DNA from: HGM04593 sp045589695
GTDB taxonomy: Bacteria > Bacteroidota > Bacteroidia > Bacteroidales > Bacteroidaceae
Assembly: GCA_045589695.1 (NCBI GenBank)
Contig: JAZNPP010000042.1
Coordinates: 1-49,163 of the forward strand
Length of the DNA stretch: 49,163 nt
Direction: 5' to 3'
A program made the position numbers and the translations under genes. Shown piece after piece: positions 15,977 through 23,924 of the stretch. Below the pieces are notes generated by a model. That model was not told the origin of the DNA, did no database searches, and saw only the letters and a program-made list of their open reading frames with translations. Numbering within the stretch: position 1 is the stretch's first letter; every line of letters starts with the position of its first letter.

Positions 15977-17485
15977 ATGAAACGATATGCACTTTCATTG
16001 TTGCTGCTGCTTGTCTCTACGCTCGTGTTTTCACAGAATGATAACGGCAAGGTGAGGGATGGATACGACGCTATCCGTGAATCGATGCTTGAGAAGTTCC
16101 GTGCGTCCAAGAACGAAATGGCTAAGGATTATACAAGCTTCAGAGATAGGGTGATGAAAGAGTATGTCGATTTCGTAAGACAGGCGTGGAACATTTTCGA
16201 AGGCGAGCCGATACCGGCACCCGAAGAGGAGCCTGTTCCGCCTGTAGTCATGCCTGACGAAGACAAGGTTCTTCCGATAGATGACACCCCGGTGCCTATT
16301 AACATTGTCGTTGAGCCGGAACCGGAGCCGTTCGTTCCGCAACCTAAGCCGATAGAGCCCATAAAGGTTGTGCCTGAAGTGAAAAATGTCGTCAGGTTCG
16401 CCTTTTTCGGTACTGACGCAAGCGTGCGTTTCGATGTGGCCGAGAAAGCTGTGCTTACCGGCGTGGACAGCAATTCGGTCGCCGACGCTCTTGAAAGAAT
16501 GGCGGCGCAGACGCACGAGAATATGATTGCCGACTGCCTTGAGTTAAGAGAAAAGCATTCTCTGAGCGATTGGGCATACATTAATATGCTTCTTGAACTT
16601 TCGAAAGAGATATACGGCAACGACGAGAACAGTGCTGCTCTGCTTACTGCATATATCTTCATGCAGTCGGGTTATAAGATGAGGCTGGCAACCGATAATT
16701 CCAAGCTTTACATGCTTTACGCGAGCAAGCACTTAGTATATGAGAAGCCGTGTTTCATGGTGGGTGACGACAGATATTATCCTGTCGGCAATGTTCCGCC
16801 ACGTCTGCATATATGTGAAGCGTCGTACGTAAAGGAGAAACCGCTGTCGCTAATCGTGGCGACACCCCAGCTGTTCAAGTATGAACCTGCGGAGACTCAG
16901 CATGTCGCGTCGGTCGATTATCCCGATTTCGCATTTGACGTTGTAGTGAACAAAAATCTTCTCGACTTCTATTCTACGTTGCCCACATCCATGATAGGCG
17001 AGAATATGTATTCACGTTGGGCTATGTATGCCAACACCCCGTTCGACAGGAACGTGAAAGAGCGTCTCTATCCTCAGATAAGGAAAAAAATCGAAAGCAT
17101 GAGCGAACTCGATGCGGCTAACAGAATTCTGAATTTCGTGCAGACGGGCTACACATACGAGTATGATGACAAGATGTGGGGCGGCGACAGGGTATTTTTC
17201 CCCGACGAATCGCTTTTCTACAAATATAACGACTGCGATGACAGAAGTGTGCTTTTCTCAAGGCTGGTGAGGGATCTCCTGGGGCTCGATGCGGCACTTG
17301 TTTTCGTGCCGGGGCACGTGCTTGTGGCTGTAGCTTTCAACGACGACGTCAAGGGCGGGTTTGTTACGATAGACGGCCGTAAGTTCACTCTTTGCGAGCC
17401 GACATGCACTAACGGAGCCCCCGTGGGCTGGAGCAACGTCGGCGAAAATGCCGAATTGAATGTATACCTTTTGCAGAATCAGTAA
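15977..17485 (+). CDS. Exported protein with transglutaminase-like Cys-His-Asp domain
   Basis: 502 residues. A signal peptide (ALSLLLLLVSTLVFSQ) is followed by a helical segment (25-75) and a Pro/Glu-rich spacer (77-135, PEPEP and PKPIEP runs) like those that span the periplasm in TonB. The C-terminal domain (~375-470) matches the transglutaminase-like superfamily: NILNFVQTGYTYEYDD-like helix, KYNDCDDRSVLFSRLVRDLL with Cys420, VPGHVLVAV with His447 and VTIDGRKF with Asp466. All three catalytic positions are present. Members are mostly thiol proteases or amidotransferases rather than crosslinkers. It ends the four-gene exported cluster and is its only visible enzyme. Substrate unknown. Confidence 0.75.
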   Translation: MKRYALSLLLLLVSTLVFSQNDNGKVRDGYDAIRESMLEKFRASKNEMAKDYTSFRDRVMKEYVDFVRQAWNIFEGEPIPAPEEEPVPPVVMPDEDKVLPIDDTPVPINIVVEPEPEPFVPQPKPIEPIKVVPEVKNVVRFAFFGTDASVRFDVAEKAVLTGVDSNSVADALERMAAQTHENMIADCLELREKHSLSDWAYINMLLELSKEIYGNDENSAALLTAYIFMQSGYKMRLATDNSKLYMLYASKHLVYEKPCFMVGDDRYYPVGNVPPRLHICEASYVKEKPLSLIVATPQLFKYEPAETQHVASVDYPDFAFDVVVNKNLLDFYSTLPTSMIGENMYSRWAMYANTPFDRNVKERLYPQIRKKIESMSELDAANRILNFVQTGYTYEYDDKMWGGDRVFFPDESLFYKYNDCDDRSVLFSRLVRDLLGLDAALVFVPGHVLVAVAFNDDVKGGFVTIDGRKFTLCEPTCTNGAPVGWSNVGENAELNVYLLQNQ

Positions 17486-17549
17486 AATTGAGAGCAAGGG
17501 ATTGGTTTTCTTAAACTCGGGCAGACGCATCGGCCTTTGAAGATGAAAA

Positions 17550-17583
17550 CTCTCAACTCTCAGCTTTCAACTCTCAACTCTCT
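17550..17583. repeat. Degenerate CTCTCAA simple repeat
   Basis: Between the transglutaminase-like gene and glyS, CTCTCAA and CTTTCAA heptamers alternate about five times. The same motif on the other strand (TTGAGAG) recurs at 48503-48546, so it is a family of intergenic simple repeats rather than a site specific to glyS. Confidence 0.6.
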
Positions 17584-17722
17584 CCTTTCGCACTGCATTA
17601 ACTATATTTCATGCTTTGGAGTAAGGTTTTTTAGCAAAAAATGCTTTACTTTGCAGTTTGTTAGGGACGCAAGCTCCGGTTGCGTTCTTAAAGTTTCGGA
17701 ATTTTAAATTTTTATAGATATT

Positions 17723-19264
17723 ATGGCACAAGAAGATGTTTTCAAGAAAGTAGTCGCGCATTGCAAGGAGTATGGTTTCGTGTTCCCCTCAAGCGATATT
17801 TATGACGGCCTGGGCGCTGTATATGATTATGGTCAAATGGGTGTGGAACTTAAGAATAATATCAAAACGTATTGGTGGCAGAGCATGGTGCTGCTTAACG
17901 ACAATATCGTAGGTATCGACTCTGCTATTTTTATGCACCCCACAATATGGAAGGCATCGGGCCACGTTGATGCGTTCAACGACCCTCTTATCGACAACCG
18001 TGACTCTAAGAAACGCTATCGTGCCGACGTGCTTATCGAGGAGCAGATAGCCAAGTATGAAGATAAGATGGAGAAAGAGGCCGCTAAGGCCGCAAAGCGT
18101 TTCGGCGACTCTTTCAACCGTGAACTATTCATGGAGACCAATCCGAAGGTGCTTGCCGAAAAGGCAAAGCGCGACGCTCTTCAGGAGCGTTTCGCGAAAG
18201 CTCTTAACGCTATGGACCTTGACGAGTTGCGCCAGATAATCATCGATGAGGAGATTGTTTGTCCTATTTCAGGCACCCGCAACTGGACCGAGGTGCGTCA
18301 GTTCAACCTGATGTTCTCTACAGATATGGGTTCAACAGCCGACGGCGCAATGAAGATATATCTCCGCCCAGAAACAGCTCAGGGTATTTTTGTGAACTAT
18401 CTCAACGTACAGAAGACAGGCCGTATGCGTGTTCCTTTCGGTATAGCTCAGATAGGCAAGGCTTTCCGTAACGAAATCGTTGCGCGTCAGTTTATCTTCC
18501 GCATGCGTGAGTTCGAGCAGATGGAGATGCAGTTCTTCGTACGTCCGGGCAGCGAACTCGAATGGTTCAACAAGTGGAAGGAGACACGTCTCGCATGGCA
18601 TAAGGCTCTCGGTTTCGGCGACGAGGCTTATCGTTTCCACGATCACGACAAGCTCGCTCACTACGCCAATGCGGCTACTGACATAGAGTTCCGCATGCCG
18701 TTCGGCTTCAAGGAGGTTGAGGGCATCCACTCACGTACCAATTTCGACCTCAGCCAGCACGAGAAGTTCTCGGGCAAGAATATAAAGTATTTCGACCCTG
18801 AAACAAACGAGAGCTACACTCCGTACGTTATCGAGACGTCTATCGGCGTAGACCGCATGTTCCTAAGCATAATGTGTGCGTCATATTGCGAAGAGAAGCT
18901 CGATAACGGCGAGACCCGTGTAGTGCTTCGTCTGCCTGCGGCGCTCGCTCCTGTCAAGCTCGCGGTCCTTCCGCTTGTGAAGAAGGACGGTCTGCCCGAA
19001 AAGGCCCGTGAAATCATGAACGAACTTAAGTTCAACTTCAATTGTTACTACGAGGAGAAGGACTCTATCGGCAAGCGTTACCGCCGCATGGACGCTATCG
19101 GTACTCCTTATTGTGTTACAATCGACCACCAGACACTGGAGGACGGCATGGTGACATTGCGCGAGCGCGACACAATGGAGCAGCGTCGTGTTGCGATAAG
19201 TGACCTGCGTAACATTATTCAGGACAGCGTAAGCATAACATCTCTCTTGAAGAAATTGTGTTAA
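17723..19264 (+). CDS. glyS: Glycyl-tRNA synthetase (dimeric type)
   Basis: 513 residues, normal for the alpha2 bacterial/eukaryotic-like class II enzyme. It attaches glycine to tRNA-Gly in the cytoplasm. Visible features: N-terminal DGLGAVYDYGQMGVELKNNI, class II motif 2 region (RNEIVARQFIFRMREFEQME), and the motif 3 region IETSIGVDRMFL. The C-terminal anticodon-binding domain starts near LAPVKLAVLPLVKKDG and includes YRRMDAIGTPYCVTID. A typical helical insert lies at ~110-170. The stop overlaps the FKBP start by one base, so three plus-strand genes form an operon. A TACTTTGC box 75 bases upstream may be the promoter. Confidence 0.97.
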   Translation: MAQEDVFKKVVAHCKEYGFVFPSSDIYDGLGAVYDYGQMGVELKNNIKTYWWQSMVLLNDNIVGIDSAIFMHPTIWKASGHVDAFNDPLIDNRDSKKRYRADVLIEEQIAKYEDKMEKEAAKAAKRFGDSFNRELFMETNPKVLAEKAKRDALQERFAKALNAMDLDELRQIIIDEEIVCPISGTRNWTEVRQFNLMFSTDMGSTADGAMKIYLRPETAQGIFVNYLNVQKTGRMRVPFGIAQIGKAFRNEIVARQFIFRMREFEQMEMQFFVRPGSELEWFNKWKETRLAWHKALGFGDEAYRFHDHDKLAHYANAATDIEFRMPFGFKEVEGIHSRTNFDLSQHEKFSGKNIKYFDPETNESYTPYVIETSIGVDRMFLSIMCASYCEEKLDNGETRVVLRLPAALAPVKLAVLPLVKKDGLPEKAREIMNELKFNFNCYYEEKDSIGKRYRRMDAIGTPYCVTIDHQTLEDGMVTLRERDTMEQRRVAISDLRNIIQDSVSITSLLKKLC

Positions 19265-19839
19265 TGATGAAGAAAATCAAATATCTGTATCTGTTGCTTT
19301 TGGGAGTGGTTGTTCTTCTTCCCTCATGTTCCGAGGACGATGGCAACGACGACGTTCTCAACTGGCAGAAAAGCAATGTCGCCTACATTGACTCTATTGC
19401 CGGTGTGGCACGTGCGAACAGCGACGGTGCATGGAAGGTGTTTCCCGCCACAGGTCTCGACGAGAATGCGCAATGGGACAATGAACATTGCGTGTTCTGC
19501 AATGTGATTGCAGCGGGGAGCGGTACACAGCATCCGGCGTACACAGATTCGGTAACCGTGAACTACAGCGGAAGCCTTGTCACCGGAGTGCCGTTCGACG
19601 GCAGTTACGACGGTGAGCTTGAGCCTGACTTCGATGTGCCTCTTACGTTCGCTCTGGCATCTACTGTTGCGGGGTTCAGCACAGCTGTCCAGCATATGGT
19701 GGCTGGTGATACGTGGCGTGTGTATATTCCGGCAAACTTAGGCTACGGGGCCGAAGTGAAGAGCGGAATTCCTGCCTATTCAACGCTTATATTTGATATA
19801 AATCTTGTGTCGTTCCGCCCTGTGGGCTTTAAAGAATAA
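19264..19839 (+). CDS. FKBP-type peptidyl-prolyl isomerase lipoprotein
   Basis: 191 residues. The ATG at 19264 overlaps the glyS stop (TAATG). Lipobox LLPSC at Cys ~22 marks a lipoprotein facing the periplasm. The C-terminal ~100 residues are an FKBP domain: TDSVTVNYSGSLVTGVPFDG, a loop, then VAGFSTAVQHMVAGDTWRVY and IPANLGYGAE, with the closing STLIFDINLVSF strand. Such enzymes isomerise X-Pro bonds and help fold exported proteins. Two Cys residues (CVFC) in the middle are unusual and could form a disulphide. The last stop again overlaps the next ATG. Confidence 0.9.
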   Translation: MMKKIKYLYLLLLGVVVLLPSCSEDDGNDDVLNWQKSNVAYIDSIAGVARANSDGAWKVFPATGLDENAQWDNEHCVFCNVIAAGSGTQHPAYTDSVTVNYSGSLVTGVPFDGSYDGELEPDFDVPLTFALASTVAGFSTAVQHMVAGDTWRVYIPANLGYGAEVKSGIPAYSTLIFDINLVSFRPVGFKE

Positions 19840-20147
19840 TGAATATGTCAAACGAGAACAATCAATTGCAGATAGAACTTAAAGAGGATGTCGCAGGCGG
19901 AATATATTCAAACCTTGCCATTATAGCGCATTCAACGTCTGAGTTCGTCTTTGACTTCGTAAGAATGATGCCGGGCATCTCAAAAGCTCAGGTGAAGTCA
20001 CGTATAATAATGACTCCCGAACATGCCAAGCGTCTTGCTATCGCATTGCAGGATAATCTGCGTCGTTACGAATCGCAGAACGGCGAGATACGCCTGCCTG
20101 AACGTCAGGGCTACATGCCGGGAAATATGTATAAAGGAGAAGCGTAA
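19839..20147 (+). CDS. DUF3467 family protein
   Basis: 102 residues, cytoplasmic, no signal. The sequence IELKEDVAGGIYSNLAIIAH, then FDFVRMMPGISKAQVKSRII and MTPEHAKRLAIALQDNL, is diagnostic of DUF3467, a small conserved Bacteroidetes family with no known function. The C-terminal tail (RLPERQGYMPGNMYKGEA) is short and polar. The ATG overlaps the FKBP stop by one base; an internal ATG two codons on is an alternative start. It is the last gene of the glyS operon and is followed by a strong terminator. Confidence 0.85.
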   Translation: MNMSNENNQLQIELKEDVAGGIYSNLAIIAHSTSEFVFDFVRMMPGISKAQVKSRIIMTPEHAKRLAIALQDNLRRYESQNGEIRLPERQGYMPGNMYKGEA

Positions 20148-20164
20148 TCCGACGCGGATAATAC

Positions 20165-20201
20165 AAAAAAACGAAGCATCAATCAATGCTTCGTTTTTTT
20201 T
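20165..20201. terminator. Bidirectional terminator
   Basis: CGAAGCAT pairs with ATGCTTCG across six bases, flanked by seven A on one side and eight T on the other. It serves both the glyS operon and the convergent AraC-type gene. Confidence 0.9.
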
Positions 20202-20213
20202 GTATTATCCTTA

Positions 20214-21080
20214 TCAGTCTACCATTACGCCGTGCGTGCGAAACTCCGACAGCGAATAGCCGGTATGCCGCTTGAAGTAGCGGTTGAGGTAGCTCTGGTC
20301 GGGAAACTTGAACTCATTGACAAGCTCTTGAAAGCTCTTGTGGCTATACATCAATGCCACCTGAAGTTCAATTATGGTGTAGTGGTCTATAATCTCCTTT
20401 GCGTTCTGCCCGCTCGCCCGTTGGCACACCGAATTGAGGTGCCTTGTCGAAATCTTCAGCCTGTCGGCATAAAACTGCACTGAACGCTCCTCTCTGAAGT
20501 TATTGCCGAGCAAGGTGCGGAACTCGAAGAACAGTTTGTCTTTGCTCTCGGGCAACGATTCTTTAGGCTCTGCCGAATTGTTTTCGCTGATGTGTTGTAT
20601 ATAAAGGAGCAGCGATGCTACCGACATGGTAATGCATTTGCGGCAGTAGTCGGTATTCTTTACGTTGAAGTCTACCTCGGAATCTATGATGTCAATCTGT
20701 CTGAAAATGTTGCTCACGAACTCCTTTTCGAGTTCGCTGTTGCCGCCCTGATGCGTGCGTCTTTCGATAGTCTGCATCACTTCGGGGGATATCGTGCTGC
20801 GTGCGGCAAGCCATATATGTTTTGACAGGCCGAGCAGCCTCGCCTGAAAATCGCTTGTTATGTCAAGCAGCAGAATGTTCGAACCAATAGGGCATATGAT
20901 TATTTGCCCGGGAGTGAAGCGGTATTTATGCCCGTCAATGGTAAACAGCGCCTCTCCGCTAAGGCAATAGAATATTGAAGAGTGCTGCATCTGGTATGTG
21001 CGTTGCACGAACTGTTGCAATGATGATTGTATAGTGGCGAAGCCGTGCTGCGGCAATTTTTTCAAGTAAATATTGTTCAT
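20214..21080 (-). CDS. AraC-family transcriptional regulator
   Basis: 288 residues. The N-terminal part (~25-120) is cupin-like: SIFYCLSGEALFTIDGHKYR then FTPGQIIICPIGSNIL, a ligand-sensing domain. The C-terminal ~100 residues hold two HTH motifs typical of AraC: FYADRLKISTRHLNSVCQRA and FQELVNEFKFPDQSYLNRYF followed by KRHTGYSLSEFR. It likely activates or represses a nearby or distant operon on binding a small ligand. The ligand cannot be read. The neighbours are glyS-DUF3467, convergent, and tmRNA, upstream on the same strand; neither is an obvious target. Confidence 0.9.
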   Translation of the reverse strand: MNNIYLKKLPQHGFATIQSSLQQFVQRTYQMQHSSIFYCLSGEALFTIDGHKYRFTPGQIIICPIGSNILLLDITSDFQARLLGLSKHIWLAARSTISPEVMQTIERRTHQGGNSELEKEFVSNIFRQIDIIDSEVDFNVKNTDYCRKCITMSVASLLLYIQHISENNSAEPKESLPESKDKLFFEFRTLLGNNFREERSVQFYADRLKISTRHLNSVCQRASGQNAKEIIDHYTIIELQVALMYSHKSFQELVNEFKFPDQSYLNRYFKRHTGYSLSEFRTHGVMVD

Positions 21081-21201
21081 TTTTGGTCTGTTTTGTCAGC
21101 GTGTCGTGTAATTTTGTTACAAAATTAGTCAAAACAAGCATAAATACAAATAAAAAAGGTCCAATAGGGCTTATGTTATAGCTGACTTTTTAAAATAAAA
21201 A

Positions 21202-21227
21202 CGGAACCCGCTTTTGTGCGAATTCCG
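21202..21227 (-). terminator. tmRNA terminator
   Basis: On the minus strand a 10-bp stem with two G-T pairs (21218-21227 with 21202-21211) around a 6-base loop is followed by TTTTTATTTT, just after the tmRNA 3' end. Confidence 0.85.
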
Positions 21228-21232
21228 CTTTG

Positions 21233-21627
21233 TGGAGCTAGAGGGAGTCGAACCCTCGTCCAAACAGGGAAACAATATGCTTTCTACACGCTTAGTCATC
21301 AGTAAGGTTTTCGAGCGTAGGCAAGACTGCGACCGCCAACCTGCGCCTTATCCTCTAAAGTGTCGCCATTGCATCGAGGCCTGCAACGGTTAGTCCCGAT
21401 TTGCCTGCACCACCATATCGGATTGCTTCGGAACAACAGCGTCCGGGTGATGTCTTGTCCAGGCACCTGGTGCCCGGATAAAGCTAATCTACTGTACTTC
21501 GATTAAGCAGCAAGAGCGTAATTGTTGTTGCCAGATAAATTTTTGTCAGCTCAGATTATAGTGCTAACCGACAAGGCACTGCGTGCTTACATACCTTTTC
21601 TGCCCGCTGTCAAATCCAGATAGCCCC
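21233..21627 (-). ncRNA. ssrA: tmRNA
   Basis: Ribosome-rescue RNA, 395 bases. The tRNA-like ends pair: 5' GGGGCTA with 3' TAGCTCC, and the T-arm GGGTTCGACTCCC is followed by A; CCA is not encoded. The tag frame (21503-21532) reads GNNNYALAA then TAA, giving (A)GNNNYALAA after the charged alanine, close to the Bacteroidetes GETNYALAA form. The pseudoknot-rich middle is present but I did not fold it. Confidence 0.95.
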
Positions 21628-21758
21628 GGCAGTAACGTTCAGGCGGCTTTTCAGCCGCTGATCTCTGCAAAGGTATACCCGTTTTTTCTTTTTTGCAACA
21701 GCTTTAGCTCTTTTTATGATTTATGCGGCCGGCGTTTCTTTGAATGTGAAAAATAGTG

Positions 21759-21766
21759 TATCTTCG
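21759..21766 (+). promoter_or_regulatory. -7 promoter box (TATCTTCG) for mntP
   Basis: TATCTTCG is 36 bases before the mntP ATG and is the same box that precedes the DUF3078 gene at 40834. A TTTG lies 16 bases upstream and a TTTC 20 bases upstream, near the expected -33 spacing. No manganese riboswitch (yybP-ykoY type) is recognisable between it and the ATG. Confidence 0.5.
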
Positions 21767-21802
21767 CAAAGTAAATAAAATCAGTTTTAAACTATTTATC
21801 GT

Positions 21803-22381
21803 ATGACTCATATTGAGGTCTGGCTTATGGCGGTAGCGCTCGCTATGGACTGCTTTGCGGTATCAGTCGCATCTGGTATCTCATTCAAGAGAATTGTTTG
21901 GCGTCCGATGCTCGCGATGGCTTTCTTGTTCGGTTTCTTTCAGGCTCTCAATCCTCTGTTGGGGTGGTGGGGCGCCGACATGTTCTATAGCCTTATAGAG
22001 AGCGTGGACCATTGGATCGCTTTTGCGATTCTCTCTTTCCTGGGCGTACGCATGATAATAGAGTCGTTCAGCAAGGAAGAGGAAAAACGCTTCAACCCGC
22101 GCAGTTATAAGGTGATATTTACTTTGGCGATAGCTACAAGCATCGACGCTTTGGCCGTGGGCATCTCTTTCTCGTGCTTGGGCTACACATCGCCGAGATC
22201 TCTTGCCTATCCGCTGGCTGCGATAGGCGTTGTTTCATCTCTCCTTTCTCTCGCAGGGCTTTTTATAGGCATATACTGCGGTAAAGGCATTGCGAAGAGA
22301 CTGCGTGCGGAACTATGGGGCGGTGTAATTCTAATATTCATTGGTGTCAAGGTGCTTGCCGAGCATCTGTTTCTAAGTTGA
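21803..22381 (+). CDS. mntP: Manganese efflux pump MntP
   Basis: 192 residues, six predicted membrane segments. Two internally similar halves carry the paired metal motifs: AMDCFAVSVASGISF near the N-terminus and ATSIDALAVGISF in the second half; the Asp residues line the transport path. MntP exports Mn2+ across the inner membrane. The stop overlaps the ATG of the cytochrome c biogenesis gene by one base (TGATG), so the two are coupled, an uncommon pairing whose meaning is not clear. Confidence 0.93.
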   Translation: MTHIEVWLMAVALAMDCFAVSVASGISFKRIVWRPMLAMAFLFGFFQALNPLLGWWGADMFYSLIESVDHWIAFAILSFLGVRMIIESFSKEEEKRFNPRSYKVIFTLAIATSIDALAVGISFSCLGYTSPRSLAYPLAAIGVVSSLLSLAGLFIGIYCGKGIAKRLRAELWGGVILIFIGVKVLAEHLFLS

Positions 22382-23805
22382 TGAACGGGCTTAAATACAC
22401 GGCGTTCGGAGCGTTGTCGCTGATGCTTTTCCAACTTGTGATAGCAACGTTCTTCGAGAAGATGTACGGTTCGTATATCGTGCAGGAGTATATATATCAC
22501 TCGCCTCTGTTCATCTTTTTATGGGTGGCGATAGCTGTAGCGGCAATGATATATATGGTATCTGCAACTAAACGCCCTGCCGTCATTATGCTCCATTCTG
22601 CGTTCGTGCTTGTCCTTGCCGGTGCTTTGATAACGTTCTTCACGTCAAAACGTGGCGAGGTGGAACTCTCTTTGAACGCCGCTCAGTCGTCAATGTTCAT
22701 TAATCATAAAGGCAATCTCGAGAGAATGCCTTTCAGAATGTCGCTTCTGGAACTGGACACGGACTACGAAAAGGACCTTATGTCGCCTATGGACTATAGT
22801 GCCGCTGTTGAAGTCTCTGCCGGCGGTGCCGAAACTGACACGTTGTCGCTGTCGATGAATAATCCGATGCTCTTCAAACGTCATTCGTTCTGTATAAAGA
22901 GCATATCCCCCTCATCGGTGCGGCTCTATGTTTCGTATGACCCTATAGGAATGCCTGTGACCTATTCTGGGTATTTAATGATAATAGCGGCCTTCATAGT
23001 TATACTTGTAAGCAAGGAGAGCGGCTTCAGACGGTTGCTCGCAAGAGTACGGCGCAGTAAGGACGACCGCGACCTCGGCTTTGAAGCGAACAAAAAGCAA
23101 GGCGTCGCTGATAAAATTCTTCTGTGGTCGGCTGTTCCGGCTTTTATCGCTTTGACCGTAGCCGGGGTGTTGCGTTGGTACAATACAAGGCTGTTCCCCG
23201 CTACTAACAGTCACGAAACGATGTTTCTCCTTGCATGGTCGTCTTTGCTTTTCGGCATTGTCGCTTTTCGTCATTCGCGCTTTCTTTTCAAGGCTATGTC
23301 ACTCATGGCTCTTCTTGCTATAGCCGTCGCTCTCTTCTCTTTTGGCGGCTCTGCGGCTGTCATTCCGCCCATACTGCGTACTCCGCTGCTCGGCCTGCAC
23401 GTGACAGCTATGATACTTGCCTACTCATTGCTTGGATGCGTGGCTGTCAATGCCGCCGTTTCGCTATGGTACAGGTATGTGTTGAAGAACGAGAAACGTT
23501 TTGTCCGGGGTGCCGATGTGAGCCGCATAATCATGTACCCGGCTACAATGCTGTTGGCCGTAGGAATTATAATAGGCTCTGTCTGGGCCAATATCTCTTG
23601 GGGACGTTACTGGGGGTGGGACCCGAAAGAGGTCTGGGCTCTGATAACGTTGATTGTATGCTCGTTCACGTTGCATTCACGTTCGTTATCGTTAATGGCA
23701 AGGCCGCTCTTCTTTCATCTTTTCTGTATTGCGGTATTCATTGCGATGATGTTTACCTATTTCGGCGTGAATTACATGCTCGGCGGTTTCCATAGTTATG
23801 TATGA
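22381..23805 (+). CDS. Cytochrome c biogenesis protein, ResB-like N-terminus plus CcsA
   Basis: 474 residues from the ATG at 22381, which overlaps the mntP stop. The first ~215 residues have membrane segments and a periplasmic domain (RGEVELSLNAAQSSMF) as in ResB/Ccs1, but shorter than the family. The rest is CcsA/ResC: seven or more membrane segments and the haem-handling WWD motif WANISWGRYWGWDPKEVWAL. The fused protein delivers haem to periplasmic apocytochrome c, as in Bacteroidales nrf clusters. No nrfA/nrfH is next to it here. Confidence 0.88.
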   Translation: MNGLKYTAFGALSLMLFQLVIATFFEKMYGSYIVQEYIYHSPLFIFLWVAIAVAAMIYMVSATKRPAVIMLHSAFVLVLAGALITFFTSKRGEVELSLNAAQSSMFINHKGNLERMPFRMSLLELDTDYEKDLMSPMDYSAAVEVSAGGAETDTLSLSMNNPMLFKRHSFCIKSISPSSVRLYVSYDPIGMPVTYSGYLMIIAAFIVILVSKESGFRRLLARVRRSKDDRDLGFEANKKQGVADKILLWSAVPAFIALTVAGVLRWYNTRLFPATNSHETMFLLAWSSLLFGIVAFRHSRFLFKAMSLMALLAIAVALFSFGGSAAVIPPILRTPLLGLHVTAMILAYSLLGCVAVNAAVSLWYRYVLKNEKRFVRGADVSRIIMYPATMLLAVGIIIGSVWANISWGRYWGWDPKEVWALITLIVCSFTLHSRSLSLMARPLFFHLFCIAVFIAMMFTYFGVNYMLGGFHSYV

Positions 23806-23862
23806 TACATAATTGATACCGGCTCACTTGCAAAGTCCGGGTGGCAGAATGTTTTATATCCT

Positions 23863-23908
23863 TAATACCCCGGGGCAGACATCATATAATGTCTGCCCCG
23901 GGGTATTA
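23863..23908. terminator. Long perfect bidirectional terminator
   Basis: A 20-bp perfect stem (23863-23882 with 23889-23908), GC-rich core CCCCGGGGCAGAC, six-base loop. It lies between the convergent ccsA-like and rny genes. Confidence 0.9.
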
Positions 23909-23924
23909 TATATCTTGCAAGCGC

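Noticed and set aside
21233..21627. Open frames across the tmRNA
   Set aside because: The region folds into tRNA-like ends and contains the tag frame; it is an RNA gene.
21627..21802. yybP-ykoY manganese riboswitch before mntP
   Set aside because: The gap is short, A+T-rich and lacks the conserved paired loops; only a promoter-like box is supported.
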